The position numbers were made by a program, and so were the translations under genes. DNA of 64,000 nt from Hwangdonia lutea (lineage in GTDB: Bacteria > Bacteroidota > Bacteroidia > Flavobacteriales > Flavobacteriaceae): assembly GCF_032814565.1 (NCBI RefSeq), contig NZ_CP136521.1, positions 496,001 to 560,000 on the forward strand. Reading direction: 5' to 3'. Below are positions 26,819 through 35,591 of the stretch, piece after piece; positions within the stretch are counted from its first letter, which is position 1, and each line of letters starts with the position of its first letter. The notes under the pieces were generated by a model. It saw only the letters and a list, made by a program, of their open reading frames with translations. It was not told where the DNA came from and searched no databases.

Positions 26819-28095
26819 TTAATTTGTTTTGATTTTTGTCTTTTAAGCATTAAATAATTAGTTAAAAAGAAGCCCACGCCAACACTTACAAACAACAAGC
26901 CTCGAATAACAAAACTCATGTTCGTATCGAAAAAACGACACACAATAAGTGCGGTTATTATTAACAAACCATAATTTAAAATCCCAAAATGAAGTTTGTC
27001 GGCGCCAATTTTTATAACAATAATTCCTAAAGCCAAAATGAGCAGATTAATTAATATGATAGAAATGAAATTACCGGATAGTCCCATAAAAAAGATGACC
27101 GTAAAAATGATGAATACGTATTGAAATAGGTTGAAATTTTGAATCCATTTTTTTGAATACGAATAGATTAAAACACCCAAGGTTATTACAAAAAGGATTA
27201 CGGACACATAAAACCCTTGAGAGCCCAATGCCATATCGTGCCTTAAAATATCTTGCCACAGCCATTCAAAACTGGTTAATAACAACATGTAAACGGTTCC
27301 TAAAGATCCTAAAATTAAGTACCCGTTTCGTCTTAATTTTTGATTATCGAAATATGGCAGTTTCCCGATATTATATAACAATCCGAATAAAATAACATAC
27401 ATTAAAAACCCGAATTCTCCGTTACCATCAACAAAAGTTCCCAAAACAATAACACCGCTTAAAGGCAAAAGCCAATTAAAAATGGAAGTGATATTGTTCG
27501 TTTTCTTTTCTTTAAGTAATTTAAAATAATGTGGCAGAAGTACAGCGACCAATAGCAAGTAAATCCATGGCGTTTGGTTGCCATCAAAATATCCAAAAGC
27601 ACAGGCGTAATTGGTTGCAAAAACAATATGTAAAACAGCTAAGACATGAGATTTTAACAGGTAAATTAATGGTGCGCAAAGCAGAACCCAAGTAAGCGTA
27701 TAGTTGCTAAAATTTCCCGGAATATTGTAAATCTGGCTTACCAATGCCATACTTGCACCAACCGCAAAAAACAAGAATACACCCGAGGCCTCTTTCCAAG
27801 TGGCGCTTTTCTTTTTTAAAATGGAATAGCCTACAAAAAACTGCCCGATAAGCAATGGCGCAAAAGCGAACATGGTTTTTATGCCTCTGGAAAAGTGATC
27901 CCAATTATGTGCGAGAATTAAAATAATGCCAAGGCCGACCAACGTGGAGCCCAATATGGCAAACACCGTAAATAATCGGTTTGGTGAATCTACTTTTTTG
28001 GACTTGTAATAGGTTTCGATGTTGGCAGCTACTTCTGTTGAAACAACCTGGGCTTCAACAAGTTCGTTTATATCGTTTTGGATTTTTGAATTCAT
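26815..28095 (-). CDS. DUF2157 polytopic membrane protein
   Basis: 426 residues. A cytosolic N-terminal segment (1-45, NDINELVEAQVVS...) is followed by about eleven hydrophobic helices. The opening pattern (ILGSTLVGLGIILILAHNWD) is the DUF2157 core. The family's function is unknown. It overlaps the DUF2459 gene by 4 nt and follows the small membrane protein gene by 10 nt, forming a compact cassette. Confidence 0.85.
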   Translation of the reverse strand: MNSKIQNDINELVEAQVVSTEVAANIETYYKSKKVDSPNRLFTVFAILGSTLVGLGIILILAHNWDHFSRGIKTMFAFAPLLIGQFFVGYSILKKKSATWKEASGVFLFFAVGASMALVSQIYNIPGNFSNYTLTWVLLCAPLIYLLKSHVLAVLHIVFATNYACAFGYFDGNQTPWIYLLLVAVLLPHYFKLLKEKKTNNITSIFNWLLPLSGVIVLGTFVDGNGEFGFLMYVILFGLLYNIGKLPYFDNQKLRRNGYLILGSLGTVYMLLLTSFEWLWQDILRHDMALGSQGFYVSVILFVITLGVLIYSYSKKWIQNFNLFQYVFIIFTVIFFMGLSGNFISIILINLLILALGIIVIKIGADKLHFGILNYGLLIITALIVCRFFDTNMSFVIRGLLFVSVGVGFFLTNYLMLKRQKSKQIK

Positions 28096-28105
28096 AATTA
28101 TTCAT

Positions 28106-28456
28106 TTAAAAAACTGATGGTAATTTAGCTATAATCAAACTTCCGAAAGCTAATATCGTTGTAATTAAAGATACCGTTAAGGTATAAAATGCGTACGATC
28201 TTACTTTGAATTTTATTCTAATAAATTGCTTTAATGATAAAAACAATAGTATAGGTTGAGCTACAATACTAGGTATGGTAAGCAATTCTTGAAAAACACC
28301 TATGAGTACAAATGTCATTTTAAAAACCGTTGCATTAAGGTAAATAAAAAGTAAAAACAGCGATGTTATTATACTTGTGTAAAACATTGTTTTGCCACTA
28401 GTTGTTAATCGTTTCTCAGAAAATTCCTTTAATTCTTTAGTGAGTTTAGGTTTCAT
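28106..28456 (-). CDS. Small three-helix membrane protein, unknown
   Basis: 116 residues from the ATG at 28456. An in-frame start at 28492 would run through the hairpin at 28470-28500, so I prefer the shorter form, which opens MKPKLTKELKEFSEKRL. Three hydrophobic segments follow (about 25-45, 50-70, 85-110). I know no family for it. It is the likely first gene of the membrane cassette. Confidence 0.6.
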   Translation of the reverse strand: MKPKLTKELKEFSEKRLTTSGKTMFYTSIITSLFLLFIYLNATVFKMTFVLIGVFQELLTIPSIVAQPILLFLSLKQFIRIKFKVRSYAFYTLTVSLITTILAFGSLIIAKLPSVF

Positions 28457-28469
28457 TTTTAAAATTTTT

Positions 28470-28500
28470 AAAACCTCGCAGGCATAAACCACGAGGTTTT
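28470..28500. repeat. Palindrome AAAACCTCG / CGAGGTTTT
   Basis: A perfect 9-bp stem with a 13-nt loop directly before the small membrane protein gene. It belongs with the neighbouring hairpins at 28519-28548 and 28554-28586. Confidence 0.6.
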
Positions 28501-28518
28501 GGGTTAACTAACCAACCA

Positions 28519-28548
28519 TCAAAACAAGCCTTTGTTCTTTTGTTTTGA
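28519..28548. repeat. Hairpin TCAAAACAA / TTGTTTTGA
   Basis: A perfect 9-bp AT-rich stem with a 12-nt loop; part of the three-hairpin cluster between the YiaA/B gene and the cassette. Confidence 0.5.
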
Positions 28549-28553
28549 TTAAA

Positions 28554-28586
28554 AGACCTGTCAGGTTTTGAAAACCTGACAGGTCT
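28554..28586. repeat. 33-bp perfect palindrome of the AGACCTGNCAGG family
   Basis: AGACCTGTCAGGTTTT and its exact complement flank one G (16-bp arms). A relative with 15-bp arms (AGACCTAACAGGTTT) lies at 35164-35196. On the minus strand it is followed by TTTT and could end the YiaA/B transcript. I recognise the motif as a frequent flavobacterial intergenic palindrome. Confidence 0.7.
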
Positions 28587-28649
28587 GAAAAAAAAATTTC
28601 ATTCCTTAATTGGCAGATTTCTTTTATTTACTACAAACTCAAATTATAG

Positions 28650-29132
28650 TTATTTTTCCTCATCACAACTTCTATCAATATACTGCACATCCCGTGTATT
28701 TTTTTGCACCGCAATAGCAGCAAATAAACTCAACAGAAAAGACATGCCGTAAAAGCCTTTTTCGCTCAAAATCAAATCGGCATTCCATAGTCCGATAACC
28801 AGCAACACGATAGACGTTACCGTTGTAAACCAACTGATGCTATAGTAAATATCGGTTACGGGAATGTCCTCTAACTTATCGCGCACCGCTTTTTGCACTG
28901 AAATAACAGAGAATAAACCAAACAATAAAATGGTGAAATAATAGCCTTTTTCGTTCAGCTGCATGTCGGCATTCCACAGGCCAATGCAATACGAGGTCAT
29001 GCCTATTAGCAAGGCACTCCAAGAGGCACCAATAAAAGCTGCTGTTGGTTTCTGGTCGTAAATTTTAACTTCTTTTTTAGTGTCTGATTTTTTAGATTTT
29101 TTATCTAAAGACACCGTTGTTTCATAATTCAT
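28650..29132 (-). CDS. YiaA/B two-helix domain inner-membrane protein
   Basis: 160 residues from the ATG at 29132; an upstream GTG at 29156 is less likely. Two repeats of the YiaAB domain (about 28-80 and 93-147) share the motif IGLWNAD-x3-EKG-Y/F ([17 protein letters not shown] and [17 protein letters not shown]), each with two hydrophobic helices. The family's function is unknown. It diverges from the gene at 29283. Confidence 0.85.
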   Translation of the reverse strand: MNYETTVSLDKKSKKSDTKKEVKIYDQKPTAAFIGASWSALLIGMTSYCIGLWNADMQLNEKGYYFTILLFGLFSVISVQKAVRDKLEDIPVTDIYYSISWFTTVTSIVLLVIGLWNADLILSEKGFYGMSFLLSLFAAIAVQKNTRDVQYIDRSCDEEK

Positions 29133-29220
29133 AATTATTGTTTTAATGATTACCACACAAAACTCCGAAACTTCAAGAACACGTGAAATACAATTTTTGA
29201 CTAAAACTGACGATATATTA

Positions 29221-29251
29221 TTTGCAATTCTTCACATAATCACTATATTTA
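29221..29251 (+). promoter_or_regulatory. Promoter of the 509-residue gene
   Basis: TTTG at 29221-29224, 19-nt spacer, TATATTTA at 29244-29251. The leader to the ATG at 29283 is about 28 nt. Confidence 0.5.
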
Positions 29252-29282
29252 GTAATATTTAAAATTATATAATGACGATTAA

Positions 29283-30812
29283 ATGAATGATTTAAACACC
29301 ATTATCTCTACTTTTTCCAACGAAGACCAACAGCGTTTTATAGCCTATTTGGAAAAAAAGAACAAACGCAACGACACTAAAAACGTTCAGTTATTTAGGT
29401 ATTTGGCAAATGACGATTTAAACTCGGAAACTCTGTGTTTTAAACTTTATGGCACCAGTAAAAAGGGAGCGTATCACGCATTGAGAAAACGTTTGTATCA
29501 ATCTGTAATCGAATTTATCGCCAATGCGAGTTTACAAGATGAAAAAGCCATCGATATGCAAATTATTAAATACATATTGGCATCGCGCACTTGTTTGCAG
29601 CACAAACAGTACAAGGTGGCTTATAAAATTTTAGACAAAGCTGAAATGTTAGCCATCGAGCATCATCTGTTTCCGTTGTTAAACGAAATTTACCACACCA
29701 AAATCCAATATGCGTACGCGCATCCTTCCGCAGATATTAATCAGCTTATTTCAAAATTTAAAAGCAATCAAAAAAACCATCAACTGGAAGACCAGCTGAA
29801 TATAGTTTATGCAAAAATCCGGCAAACGCTTAACAACATGACTTTTAAAGGTGATGTGGTGGATTTTCAAACCATTTTAAACCACACCTTAAAGGAACAC
29901 CAGATTAGTTTAACCGATGCGATGTCGTTTAAATCATTGTATCAATTGGTCGCCATTAACAGCTATTCGGCCTTTGTAACCAACGATTACTTAAAAATAG
30001 AACCTTTTTTAATCAACACATATCAATCTATAATTGCTCACAAAGACCGTGAAAAACAGTTGTATTATCATATTCAAATTCTTTATTTTATAGCCAATAC
30101 CTTATTCCGAAATAAAAAATTCGACGCATCAATGCAGTATTTGGAATTAATGCACGAACACATGAATGAGAAACAAAAAAAACACTACAATTCCTTCAGG
30201 CTGAAATACCATTTGCTTCTAAGCCTAAATTTAAACTATACCAACAAAGCCGATGAAGCCGTAGAAACATTATCACCGCTGGCAACGATTAAGCATACCG
30301 ACATGGAAACACTACTGGATATTAGGCTAAGTTTAATCATGTTTTACTTTCAAAAAAACGAATTGAAAAAAGCATACACACTTTTTTCTAAATTTTATCA
30401 CACAGATAATTGGTACACCGAAAAAGCTGGAAAAGACTGGGTCATTAAAAAGCATTTGATTGAAATTTTATTACATATCGAATTAAAAAACATCGACTTG
30501 GTAGAATCGCGGTTATTGAGTTTTAAAAGAAATCACAGCCATTATTTGAAAAGCATTAATCAACAGCGCGTGCTAACTTATTTAAGTCTGGTTGAAGATT
30601 GTTATAAAAACCCGGAAAAGATAACCTCTGAAGCTTTTAAAGATAAAGTTGAAAAATCTTTTGAGTGGATTGACAGCCAGCGCGAAGACCTTTTTGTAAT
30701 GAGTTTCTATGCTTGGTTAAAAAGCAAGATGGAAAACAAGCCGCTTTACGCGACCACATTAAGCCTTATTGAAAACATTAAAAACGTTAATAGCGCGTTA
30801 AATTTGAATTAG
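29283..30812 (+). CDS. Cytosolic helical repeat protein, unknown
   Basis: 509 residues with no signal peptide or TM helix. The sequence is almost wholly helical with TPR-like spacing (for example YKVAYKILDKAEMLAIEHH and ASMQYLELMHEHM), and the basic N-terminal part (about 30-80, KKGAYHALRKRLYQS) could contact nucleic acid or protein. I know similar unnamed proteins in flavobacteria but no function. It has its own promoter and is followed by the DUF4890-like gene 60 nt on. Confidence 0.65.
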   Translation: MNDLNTIISTFSNEDQQRFIAYLEKKNKRNDTKNVQLFRYLANDDLNSETLCFKLYGTSKKGAYHALRKRLYQSVIEFIANASLQDEKAIDMQIIKYILASRTCLQHKQYKVAYKILDKAEMLAIEHHLFPLLNEIYHTKIQYAYAHPSADINQLISKFKSNQKNHQLEDQLNIVYAKIRQTLNNMTFKGDVVDFQTILNHTLKEHQISLTDAMSFKSLYQLVAINSYSAFVTNDYLKIEPFLINTYQSIIAHKDREKQLYYHIQILYFIANTLFRNKKFDASMQYLELMHEHMNEKQKKHYNSFRLKYHLLLSLNLNYTNKADEAVETLSPLATIKHTDMETLLDIRLSLIMFYFQKNELKKAYTLFSKFYHTDNWYTEKAGKDWVIKKHLIEILLHIELKNIDLVESRLLSFKRNHSHYLKSINQQRVLTYLSLVEDCYKNPEKITSEAFKDKVEKSFEWIDSQREDLFVMSFYAWLKSKMENKPLYATTLSLIENIKNVNSALNLN

Positions 30813-30871
30813 CGTTAAACCTTTTCGTTTTGTTTTAGTCCTAATTACAAATAACTTAAAACATCAAGACA

Positions 30872-31333
30872 ATGAAAAAAATAGCAATAATTGCCGTGGC
30901 TTTATTAGCGTTACAGGCCACCGCACAAGAGCAAAAAAGAAAGCACTCCAACAAAGAAAAGGGCAAAAAAATGATGATGCTTTCTGCTGAAGAAATTGCA
31001 ACACTTCAAACCAAAAAAATGACTTTGCATTTAGATTTAAATGCATCGCAGCAAGCCAAAATTCAGGAAATTAACTTAGAAAATGCCACGAAAAGAAAAG
31101 CGATAATGGAAGCGCGTAAAGCGAAAAAGGAAAGTGGTAATACTGAGAAACCAACAAAAGAAGAGCGTTATGCGATGATGAATGCAAAATTGGACCATCA
31201 AATAGCGATGAAAGCCAAAATGAAAGACATTTTAAATAACGAGCAATATGCCAAATGGGAAAAGGCACAAACAAAAAAAATGCACAAAAACAAATACCGT
31301 AAAAAAGGCCACGGAAAGAAAAAACAACAATAA
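30872..31333 (+). CDS. DUF4890-like exported protein, Lys/Met-rich
   Basis: 153 residues with a Sec signal (cleavage near ATAQ, about 19). The mature part is very rich in Lys, Met, Glu and Gln. LSAEEIATLQTKKMTLHLDL and LNASQQAKIQEINLE resemble the Spy/CpxP-like LTxxQ pattern of DUF4890, a family of periplasmic helical proteins. Binding of metals or unfolded proteins is conceivable but unproved. The gene ends at a strong bidirectional terminator. Confidence 0.7.
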   Translation: MKKIAIIAVALLALQATAQEQKRKHSNKEKGKKMMMLSAEEIATLQTKKMTLHLDLNASQQAKIQEINLENATKRKAIMEARKAKKESGNTEKPTKEERYAMMNAKLDHQIAMKAKMKDILNNEQYAKWEKAQTKKMHKNKYRKKGHGKKKQQ

Positions 31334-31370
31334 CTTTTTGGTTGGTTAGTTGATTATAGTTTGGTTGATG

Positions 31371-31410
31371 AAAAACGCATTTCTGAATTCAGAAATGCGT
31401 TTTGTTTTTT
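31371..31410. terminator. Bidirectional terminator between DUF4890-like gene and hemL
   Basis: A perfect 32-bp palindrome (31372-31403) with arms AAAACGCATTTCTGAA and its complement, followed by a G and seven Ts. It lies between converging genes. Confidence 0.9.
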
Positions 31411-31437
31411 TGAATACCAATTAAATCTCAATTTGAA

Positions 31438-32724
31438 TTACAGTGTTTTTGCAACTGTATTAACAGCAGCAATCGTAAAATCCAAATCCTCATAACTTAA
31501 AGCATCGGTAATAAACCAAGTTTCAAAAGCACTTGGGGCAATGTAAACGCCTTCGTTTAACAAACCATGGAAAAAGGTTTTAAAGGTATCGTTATTACCT
31601 TTTGCAGCGGTTTCAAAATCTACAACTTTAGCTTTATCAAAGTGTACCGAAATCATCGAACCTACCCTATTTATGGTATGTGTAATATTATTTTCATTTA
31701 AAACTTTGGCTATTCCTTTGTGCAAATACGCTGTCTTTTCAGCTAAACGGTTAAAAATTTCAGCATTATTATTCAATTCATTTAACATCGCCAATCCAGC
31801 CGCCATAGCCAACGGATTTCCACTTAAAGTTCCCGCTTGATACACTGGACCCAATGGCGCTAAATGATTCATGATTTCGTTTCGTGCGGCAAATGCGCCA
31901 ACGGGCAAGCCGCCACCAATTACTTTTCCGAAGCACACAATATCAGCATTTATATTAAACAATTCCTGCGCACCTCCTTTGGCCAATCGGAACCCTGTCA
32001 TCACCTCATCAAAAATTAACAAGATGTTGTGGGCATCGCATAAATTCCGCAACGCGACCAAAAAGTCTCCCTTTGGTGGGATGCAACCCATATTTCCCGC
32101 CACGGGCTCAATAATAATACAGGCTATTTCGTTTTTATTAGCTTCAATTAATTCAGACACATTTTCAATATCGTTATAGCGCGCCAACAAAGTATCTTTT
32201 GCCGTGCCTTGGGTTACGCCCGGGCTATTTGGCGACCCAAAAGTTACCGCACCACTACCCGCTTGAATTAAAAACGAATCGGAATGCCCATGATAACAGC
32301 CCGCAAATTTTATAATTTTATCTTTACCCGTATAACCACGAGCCAAACGCACCGCACTCATACAGGCTTCGGTTCCGGAATTTACAAACCTGATTTTATC
32401 GATATTTGGCACCATGGAAACCGCTAATTGGGCAATTTTGGTTTCAATTTCCGTTGGCATGCCAAACGATGTTCCTTTTTTGGCCTTATCGATTACCGCA
32501 TTTACAACCGGTTCGTAGGCATGACCCAAAATCATAGGTCCCCAAGAATTTATATAATCGATTAATCGGTTTCCGTCTTCGTCGTACAAATACGCGCCTT
32601 TAGCTTCTTTTACAAAAATGGGTGATCCGCCAACGGCCTTAAAAGCACGTACTGGTGAGTTTACACCGCCCGGAATAACGGTTTCTGCTTGCGCAAATAA
32701 GGCGCTACTACGTTTATAATTCAT
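31438..32724 (-). CDS. hemL: Glutamate-1-semialdehyde 2,1-aminomutase
   Basis: 428 residues, class III aminotransferase fold. FPIxKxA-like [17 protein letters not shown] leads into [22 protein letters not shown] and the PLP lysine in [15 protein letters not shown]. It converts glutamate-1-semialdehyde to 5-aminolevulinate in the C5 haem pathway. Length and motifs are typical. It starts 8 nt after the glucosaminidase gene and is the last gene of a four-gene minus-strand operon. Confidence 0.97.
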   Translation of the reverse strand: MNYKRSSALFAQAETVIPGGVNSPVRAFKAVGGSPIFVKEAKGAYLYDEDGNRLIDYINSWGPMILGHAYEPVVNAVIDKAKKGTSFGMPTEIETKIAQLAVSMVPNIDKIRFVNSGTEACMSAVRLARGYTGKDKIIKFAGCYHGHSDSFLIQAGSGAVTFGSPNSPGVTQGTAKDTLLARYNDIENVSELIEANKNEIACIIIEPVAGNMGCIPPKGDFLVALRNLCDAHNILLIFDEVMTGFRLAKGGAQELFNINADIVCFGKVIGGGLPVGAFAARNEIMNHLAPLGPVYQAGTLSGNPLAMAAGLAMLNELNNNAEIFNRLAEKTAYLHKGIAKVLNENNITHTINRVGSMISVHFDKAKVVDFETAAKGNNDTFKTFFHGLLNEGVYIAPSAFETWFITDALSYEDLDFTIAAVNTVAKTL

Positions 32725-32732
32725 GTGTTTTA

Positions 32733-33542
32733 TTAATTTTTTGATGATGGTTTAACAATCAATGCCTGACCAATACTGATGGTATTATCGGTTAAACCAT
32801 TTATACTTTGAAGTTCTTTTACGCTAATATTATATTTTCTTGAAATGGAATACAAGGTATCACCTTTAATTACGGTATAAGTTACGGCATCACTAAATTT
32901 GGGCGCTTCGTGTTTTACATACCTATCGCCCAGCACTTCTTTATCGTATTCGTACAGCTTATAACGCTCAATTAAACTAATTAATTTCTGCGGATATTTT
33001 TTATCGGTGGCATAACCCGCGGCCCGCAAGCCTTTTGCCCAACCTTTATAATCTTCTTGTTTAAGTTTGAAAAGTTTTGCGTAGCGTTTGCGCTCGGTTA
33101 AAAACAGTGAGTGGTCTCTAAACGAGTATTTGGCATCCTTATATTTTCGGAAACACTCTTGTTTTCTGTCATCGTCGTGATAGATCTTTTTCCCAGTCCA
33201 TCCATGGCATTTTATACCAAAATGATTATTGGCTTCAACTGAAAGTCGCCCGTTTCCAGAACCCGATTCCAAGATACCTTGGGCCAATGTAATGCTTGCC
33301 GGAATGTGGTACAATTGCATTTCACTTTTTGCAATATCTTTATAGGTATCTATATATTTTTCAACTTTATTGGCGTAAACCTTGGGTGGTGTAACCGTAA
33401 CTTTACCTTCGGTTTCGGTAGTTTTAACCTTGGTTTCAACCTGTTCTGTTTTGTTTTTTTCTTTTTTAGTTACAATCGCTTTTTTAGACCGACAGCTAAA
33501 AATCATCACCATTAAACAACTTATTAAAAGTAATCGCTTCAT
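32733..33542 (-). CDS. Glucosaminidase (GH73-like) lipoprotein with LysM domain
   Basis: 269 residues from the ATG at 33542; a TTG at 33554 would overlap the upstream gene. The lipobox MIFSC sets Cys16-17 as the lipidated residue. After a Lys/Thr-rich linker the glucosaminidase domain (about 80-215) has [15 protein letters not shown] with the catalytic glutamate, [11 protein letters not shown] and [17 protein letters not shown]-terminal LysM (about 222-265) has [18 protein letters not shown]. It probably cleaves peptidoglycan at the outer-membrane inner leaflet or periplasm. It lies 4 nt after the ACC deaminase-like gene. Confidence 0.9.
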   Translation of the reverse strand: MKRLLLISCLMVMIFSCRSKKAIVTKKEKNKTEQVETKVKTTETEGKVTVTPPKVYANKVEKYIDTYKDIAKSEMQLYHIPASITLAQGILESGSGNGRLSVEANNHFGIKCHGWTGKKIYHDDDRKQECFRKYKDAKYSFRDHSLFLTERKRYAKLFKLKQEDYKGWAKGLRAAGYATDKKYPQKLISLIERYKLYEYDKEVLGDRYVKHEAPKFSDAVTYTVIKGDTLYSISRKYNISVKELQSINGLTDNTISIGQALIVKPSSKN

Positions 33543-33546
33543 TTTT

Positions 33547-34458
33547 TTATTCAATAATTTGTAAATTCTTCTTTTTTAAAATCGCATTCATTCCAACAAT
33601 GCCTTGTAAACCTCCTGTATGGATGGCTAATATTTTAGATCCTTTTGGAAAAAACCCTTTATCGATTAAATCGAAAATTCCAAACATCATTTTCCCTGTA
33701 TAAACAGGATCCAACTGTATTTGATGATCTTTTTTAAAATCATTAATAAAACTGATTAATGCCTCATTTATTTTGGCATAGCCTCCAAAATGATAATCGG
33801 TTACGAGTTTCCAATTGGTTTTGGTTACAAATTTACTAATATCTTCTTTTAAAAAATCACCTTTTAAAGCTGAAAAACCTAAAACTTGCTGATTGGGTTT
33901 TGAAGCATTTATAAGCCCCGAAACCGTGCCGCCGGTTCCAACCGCTGTACAGATAAAATCGAAATCTTTATCCGTTTCGCTTAAAATTTCCTCGCAACCT
34001 TTAATGGCCAAAGTGTTGGTGCCGCCTTCTGGAATTAAGTAAAACGCACCGAATTCATTATCCAAATTACCTATAAACTTTTTGGTGGTTTTATTCCGAT
34101 ACTCCTCTCGCGATACGAATTTAAATTGCATGCCGCATTGTTTGGCAAAACTTAAGGTCGGGTTGTTTTCAAGAGCATTAAACAACTCATCGCCTCGAAT
34201 TACACCTATGGTTTTAAAACCTTGTTGTTCACCAGCCGCAGCAACCGCTGCAATATGATTTGAATACGCGCCACCAAAAGTGAGAAGCGTTTTAAAACCT
34301 TTTTTTTTGGCTTCGATAAGATTGTATTTTAGCTTTCTGTATTTATTCCCCGACACGAATGGATGAATGCTGTCCTCGCGTTTTACAAATAACGTAACAC
34401 CTTTGTTTTTTGAAAAAACAACAGGCTGATTAATACTATGTTCAAGCTTAAAAATCAT
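33547..34458 (-). CDS. ACC deaminase / D-cysteine desulfhydrase-like PLP enzyme
   Basis: 303 residues of the tryptophan-synthase-beta fold. The PLP lysine is in SGNKYRKLKYNL; TFGGAYSNHIAAVAAAG is the substrate loop and AVGTGGTVSGLINAS the phosphate-binding loop. Proteins of this type deaminate 1-aminocyclopropane-1-carboxylate or desulfhydrate D-cysteine; the D-cysteine role is more likely in a non-plant-associated bacterium, but the sequence alone does not decide. It overlaps the upstream HExxH gene by 11 nt and is coupled to the glucosaminidase gene. Confidence 0.85.
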   Translation of the reverse strand: MIFKLEHSINQPVVFSKNKGVTLFVKREDSIHPFVSGNKYRKLKYNLIEAKKKGFKTLLTFGGAYSNHIAAVAAAGEQQGFKTIGVIRGDELFNALENNPTLSFAKQCGMQFKFVSREEYRNKTTKKFIGNLDNEFGAFYLIPEGGTNTLAIKGCEEILSETDKDFDFICTAVGTGGTVSGLINASKPNQQVLGFSALKGDFLKEDISKFVTKTNWKLVTDYHFGGYAKINEALISFINDFKKDHQIQLDPVYTGKMMFGIFDLIDKGFFPKGSKILAIHTGGLQGIVGMNAILKKKNLQIIE

Positions 34459-34786
34459 TGACGCGAAGATACTTTAAAAATCCCCAAAACGGGCGTTGTT
34501 TTAGGTAATCTAAATCCAATTCGTTGGTGTAAGCTTCGCGCTCAAAAGAAATATTGCGATAAGCCAAATTCCAATTTTTATATTGGATTAATCGGCATAA
34601 AAATTCCAATCCATAAACCAAATAAAAAGGAATCAGTAGCATTTCCAATTGCTGTTTTAAATGAATTTTCTCGTGGTTAATTAAAACATAATCCGTTTTA
34701 AACCGAATCGATTTTAAAAACACAAAAGGAAAAATGGTTAATCCGGTATATCCTTTTGGCACTAAGTACTTCGAAATAAAAATCAT
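34448..34786 (-). CDS. Small membrane-associated HExxH protein
   Basis: 112 residues with HEKIHLKQQLEM near residue 38 (HExxH, a zinc-protease-like motif) next to one or two hydrophobic stretches (about 10-26 and 48-62). The Glu in ISFEREAYTNELD near 80 could be a third ligand. It resembles short unnamed proteins in flavobacteria rather than a full M48 or M56 peptidase. It is the first gene of the operon ending in hemL and overlaps the ACC deaminase-like gene by 11 nt. Activity is unproved. Confidence 0.65.
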   Translation of the reverse strand: MIFISKYLVPKGYTGLTIFPFVFLKSIRFKTDYVLINHEKIHLKQQLEMLLIPFYLVYGLEFLCRLIQYKNWNLAYRNISFEREAYTNELDLDYLKQRPFWGFLKYLRVNDF

Positions 34787-34889
34787 AAATAACTACTTTC
34801 AAAAACCAATCCAAATTTCAACGTCATACAGATGATAAACAATTAAAAACCTTAAGCAATGTGTGGATGAATGGTTTTCCAATATATAT

Positions 34890-34897
34890 TATATTTG
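34890..34897 (+). promoter_or_regulatory. -7 box seven bases before the DUF5522 start
   Basis: TATATTTG, a perfect TAnnTTTG, followed by CAACATA and the ATG at 34905. The -33 region is weak. It predicts a transcript with almost no leader and rules against the longer in-frame start at 34863. Confidence 0.5.
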
Positions 34898-34904
34898 CAA
34901 CATA

Positions 34905-35072
34905 ATGAAGAAAATCATCCCCATTGAAGAAGGCGACTACTATTTAACGCCAGAAGGTTACCGCTGTTTTACCGAGCAATACCATTTAAAACGTGGCTAT
35001 TGCTGCGAAAGCGGTTGCAGACACTGCCCGTATGGTTACAACCCATCAACTTCACGCAGAACAGCTAAGTAA
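34905..35072 (+). CDS. DUF5522 small Cys-rich protein
   Basis: 55 residues: MKKIIPIEEGDYYLTPEGYR, then a cysteine cluster GYCCESGCRHCPYGY at about 38-48. This CC-x3-C-x2-CPYG pattern is the DUF5522 signature and could bind zinc or an iron-sulphur cluster. No function is known. The start is set by the -7 box just upstream. Confidence 0.8.
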   Translation: MKKIIPIEEGDYYLTPEGYRCFTEQYHLKRGYCCESGCRHCPYGYNPSTSRRTAK

Positions 35073-35163
35073 AAAACACACCTCCTGAGAAGGTGGCTTT
35101 GTAAAGCCCCTAAAAAGAGTAATGAGCAACAAAACATAAAAAAACGAGGCTTCAACTAACACC

Positions 35164-35196
35164 AGACCTAACAGGTTTTTGAAACCTGTTAGGTCT
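35164..35196. repeat. Palindrome AGACCTAACAGGTTT, relative of 28554-28586
   Basis: 15-bp perfect arms with a 3-nt loop. It differs from the 28554 copy at two base pairs in the arm, with the complementary changes on the other side, so pairing is kept. Confidence 0.7.
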
Positions 35197-35272
35197 AAAA
35201 ATTGGGCAAAGCCAATAGAGCATGACCACCGGCTAAGCAGATGGTTATATAAGATGAAATAAACAACGTATA

Positions 35273-35455
35273 ACCCGTTGTGTATTTTGGCAGAATTCTG
35301 TCAATTCGAGTGAATTTTACGATTGAAATGAGTAAAATTTGTATCGAGAATAAGAATTTTTGAACCATAAATGGGTTCTCGATACAACTTTTCGTGCCTC
35401 AAAACCACTCGAACTGACATATAGAAATTATTTTCATTCAAAATACACAACGGGT
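35273..35455. mobile_element. 183-bp inverted-repeat element, copy 3 (opposite orientation to copy 1)
   Basis: The reverse complement matches copy 1 nearly base for base. The terminal repeats are perfect here (ACCCGTTGTG and CACAACGGGT). The 8 bp directly outside are AACGTATA on the left (35265-35272) and AACCTATA on the right (35456-35463), a 7 of 8 match that looks like an aged target duplication. The core palindrome (about 35298-35419) contains TTGTATCGAGAA and TTCTCGATACAA. Confidence 0.7.
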
Positions 35456-35591
35456 AACCTATATTAAAAAAGTATCGGCCACAACCGGTTTGTTCTAATT
35501 TCCTTGGTACGATTATTGATGTTAATATTACCTAAAAATCAAAATTTATCAATGAATTTTTGTATTTTAGAAATAAAAAAGAAAACTAAAT

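Larger units (their letters stand above)
35073..35591. other. 519-nt gap holding a palindrome and an inverted-repeat element
   Basis: No gene is visible. It holds the palindrome at 35164-35196 and copy 3 of the element at 35273-35455; the rest is AT-rich leader before the DUF4136 gene. Confidence 0.6.
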
